Below are positions 4,994-5,341 of a DNA stretch of 5,341 nucleotides, piece by piece. Source of the stretch: Candidatus Brevibacterium intestinigallinarum. Lineage in GTDB: Bacteria > Actinomycetota > Actinomycetes > Actinomycetales > Brevibacteriaceae. The stretch spans positions 1 to 5,341 of the forward strand of contig DWZY01000083.1 of NCBI GenBank assembly GCA_019117325.1, given 5' to 3'. The position numbers and the translations under genes were made by a program. A model generated the notes under the pieces. It searched no databases. It saw only the letters and a program-made list of their open reading frames with translations, and had not been told where the DNA came from. The first letter of the stretch is position 1; each line of letters starts with the position of its first letter.

Positions 4994-5341
4994 ATGACTG
5001 ACGAGAAGACCGGCACCGAGCCGGTCGGCGACACTGGCGACTCCGGCGACACCGGGGCCACTGACATCCGGGACAACCGCACCCGGGACACCGACGCCCA
5101 GAGCACCACCGAGCGCGACCCGGTCACCGGCCCCGTCTACACAGTGTCCGACACTCTGTCCGGCCCCGACCGCGCTCTGGTCCGACGGTGGCAGAAGCAC
5201 CTCGCGAACGAACGGCTGGAGGAGCGCCTCTACCGCACCCTCGCCGACCGGCGGGAGGGCGAGGAGGCGGAGATCCTCACGGCCCTCGCGGATGCGGAAT
5301 CGCGGCACCAGGAGCACTGGATCATGCTCCTGGGCGACTAC
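4994..5341 (+). CDS. VIT1/CCC1 family Fe/Mn transporter with ferritin-like N-terminal domain (5' part)
   Basis: Only the first 116 residues are present; the frame is still open at the window's right edge, so the gene is cut by the window and not known to be broken. Residues 1-55 are a hydrophilic Asp/Thr/Gly-rich extension with GDTGDSGDTG repeats. From about residue 59 the sequence (RRWQKHLANERLEERLYR, then LADRREGEEAEILTALADAE, RHQEHW) matches the rubrerythrin/ferritin-like domain found in front of many bacterial VIT1/CCC1 transporters. E73, E76 or E77, E102 and H105 (ExxH) are candidate metal ligands. The membrane part that would export Fe(II) or Mn(II) from the cytoplasm lies outside the window. 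It is transcribed away from the M28 gene, with its own likely promoter at 4892-4920. The ATG is supported by GAGGAG 10 nt upstream. The missing C-terminal part leaves a stand-alone ferritin-like protein as the alternative. Confidence 0.85.
   Translation, partial: MTDEKTGTEPVGDTGDSGDTGATDIRDNRTRDTDAQSTTERDPVTGPVYTVSDTLSGPDRALVRRWQKHLANERLEERLYRTLADRREGEEAEILTALADAESRHQEHWIMLLGDY

Noticed and set aside
4811..5317. A 168-codon minus-strand frame opposite the transporter gene
   Set aside because: It is antisense to the recognisable ferritin-like domain and runs through the AT-rich promoter region without any domain signal.

Overview
The window is very GC-rich with a strong preference for G/C at third codon positions. 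It carries LPXTG-type wall anchoring, a DUF3817 membrane protein and a VIT1/CCC1 transporter with a ferritin-like N-terminus. Together these point to the chromosome of a high-GC Gram-positive actinobacterium. A member of Micrococcales such as Brachybacterium or a relative is my guess from the protein style; nothing here proves the genus. I see no phage, transposon, CRISPR, tRNA or rRNA sequence.

Layout: three genes lie on the minus strand and one partial gene on the plus strand. From right to left: (1) at 4994 the 5' end of a VIT1/CCC1-family Fe/Mn transporter gene runs off the right edge on the plus strand. (2) A 380-bp divergent intergenic region (4614-4993) is rich in regulatory sequence: a sigma-70-like promoter for the transporter, a 16-bp CRP/GlxR-type palindrome, and an evenly spaced set of GTAACG/GTCAC half-sites of the kind bound by OmpR-family regulators such as MtrA. 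(3) From 4613 to 2442 runs a secreted, wall-anchored M28 aminopeptidase with a PA domain, followed by a strong 13-bp-stem terminator hairpin at 2346-2384. (4) From 2206 to 1724 lies a four-helix DUF3817 membrane protein whose stop codon sits in the first unit of a three-copy 21-bp tandem repeat. (5) From 1489 to 41 lies a 482-residue protein of unknown function with one membrane helix, a long Ala/Glu/Arg coiled coil and an acidic, probably disordered tail.

How they fit together: all four products belong to the envelope (wall, membrane or membrane transport), but no shared pathway is evident. The M28 gene looks like a single transcription unit, because it has its own terminator and a complex upstream region. 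The DUF3817 and coiled-coil genes could be co-transcribed across their 234-bp gap, but the tandem repeat and a small hairpin between them make separate control equally possible. The two leads I would follow first are the regulatory region at 4726-4808 and the uncharacterised coiled-coil membrane protein.
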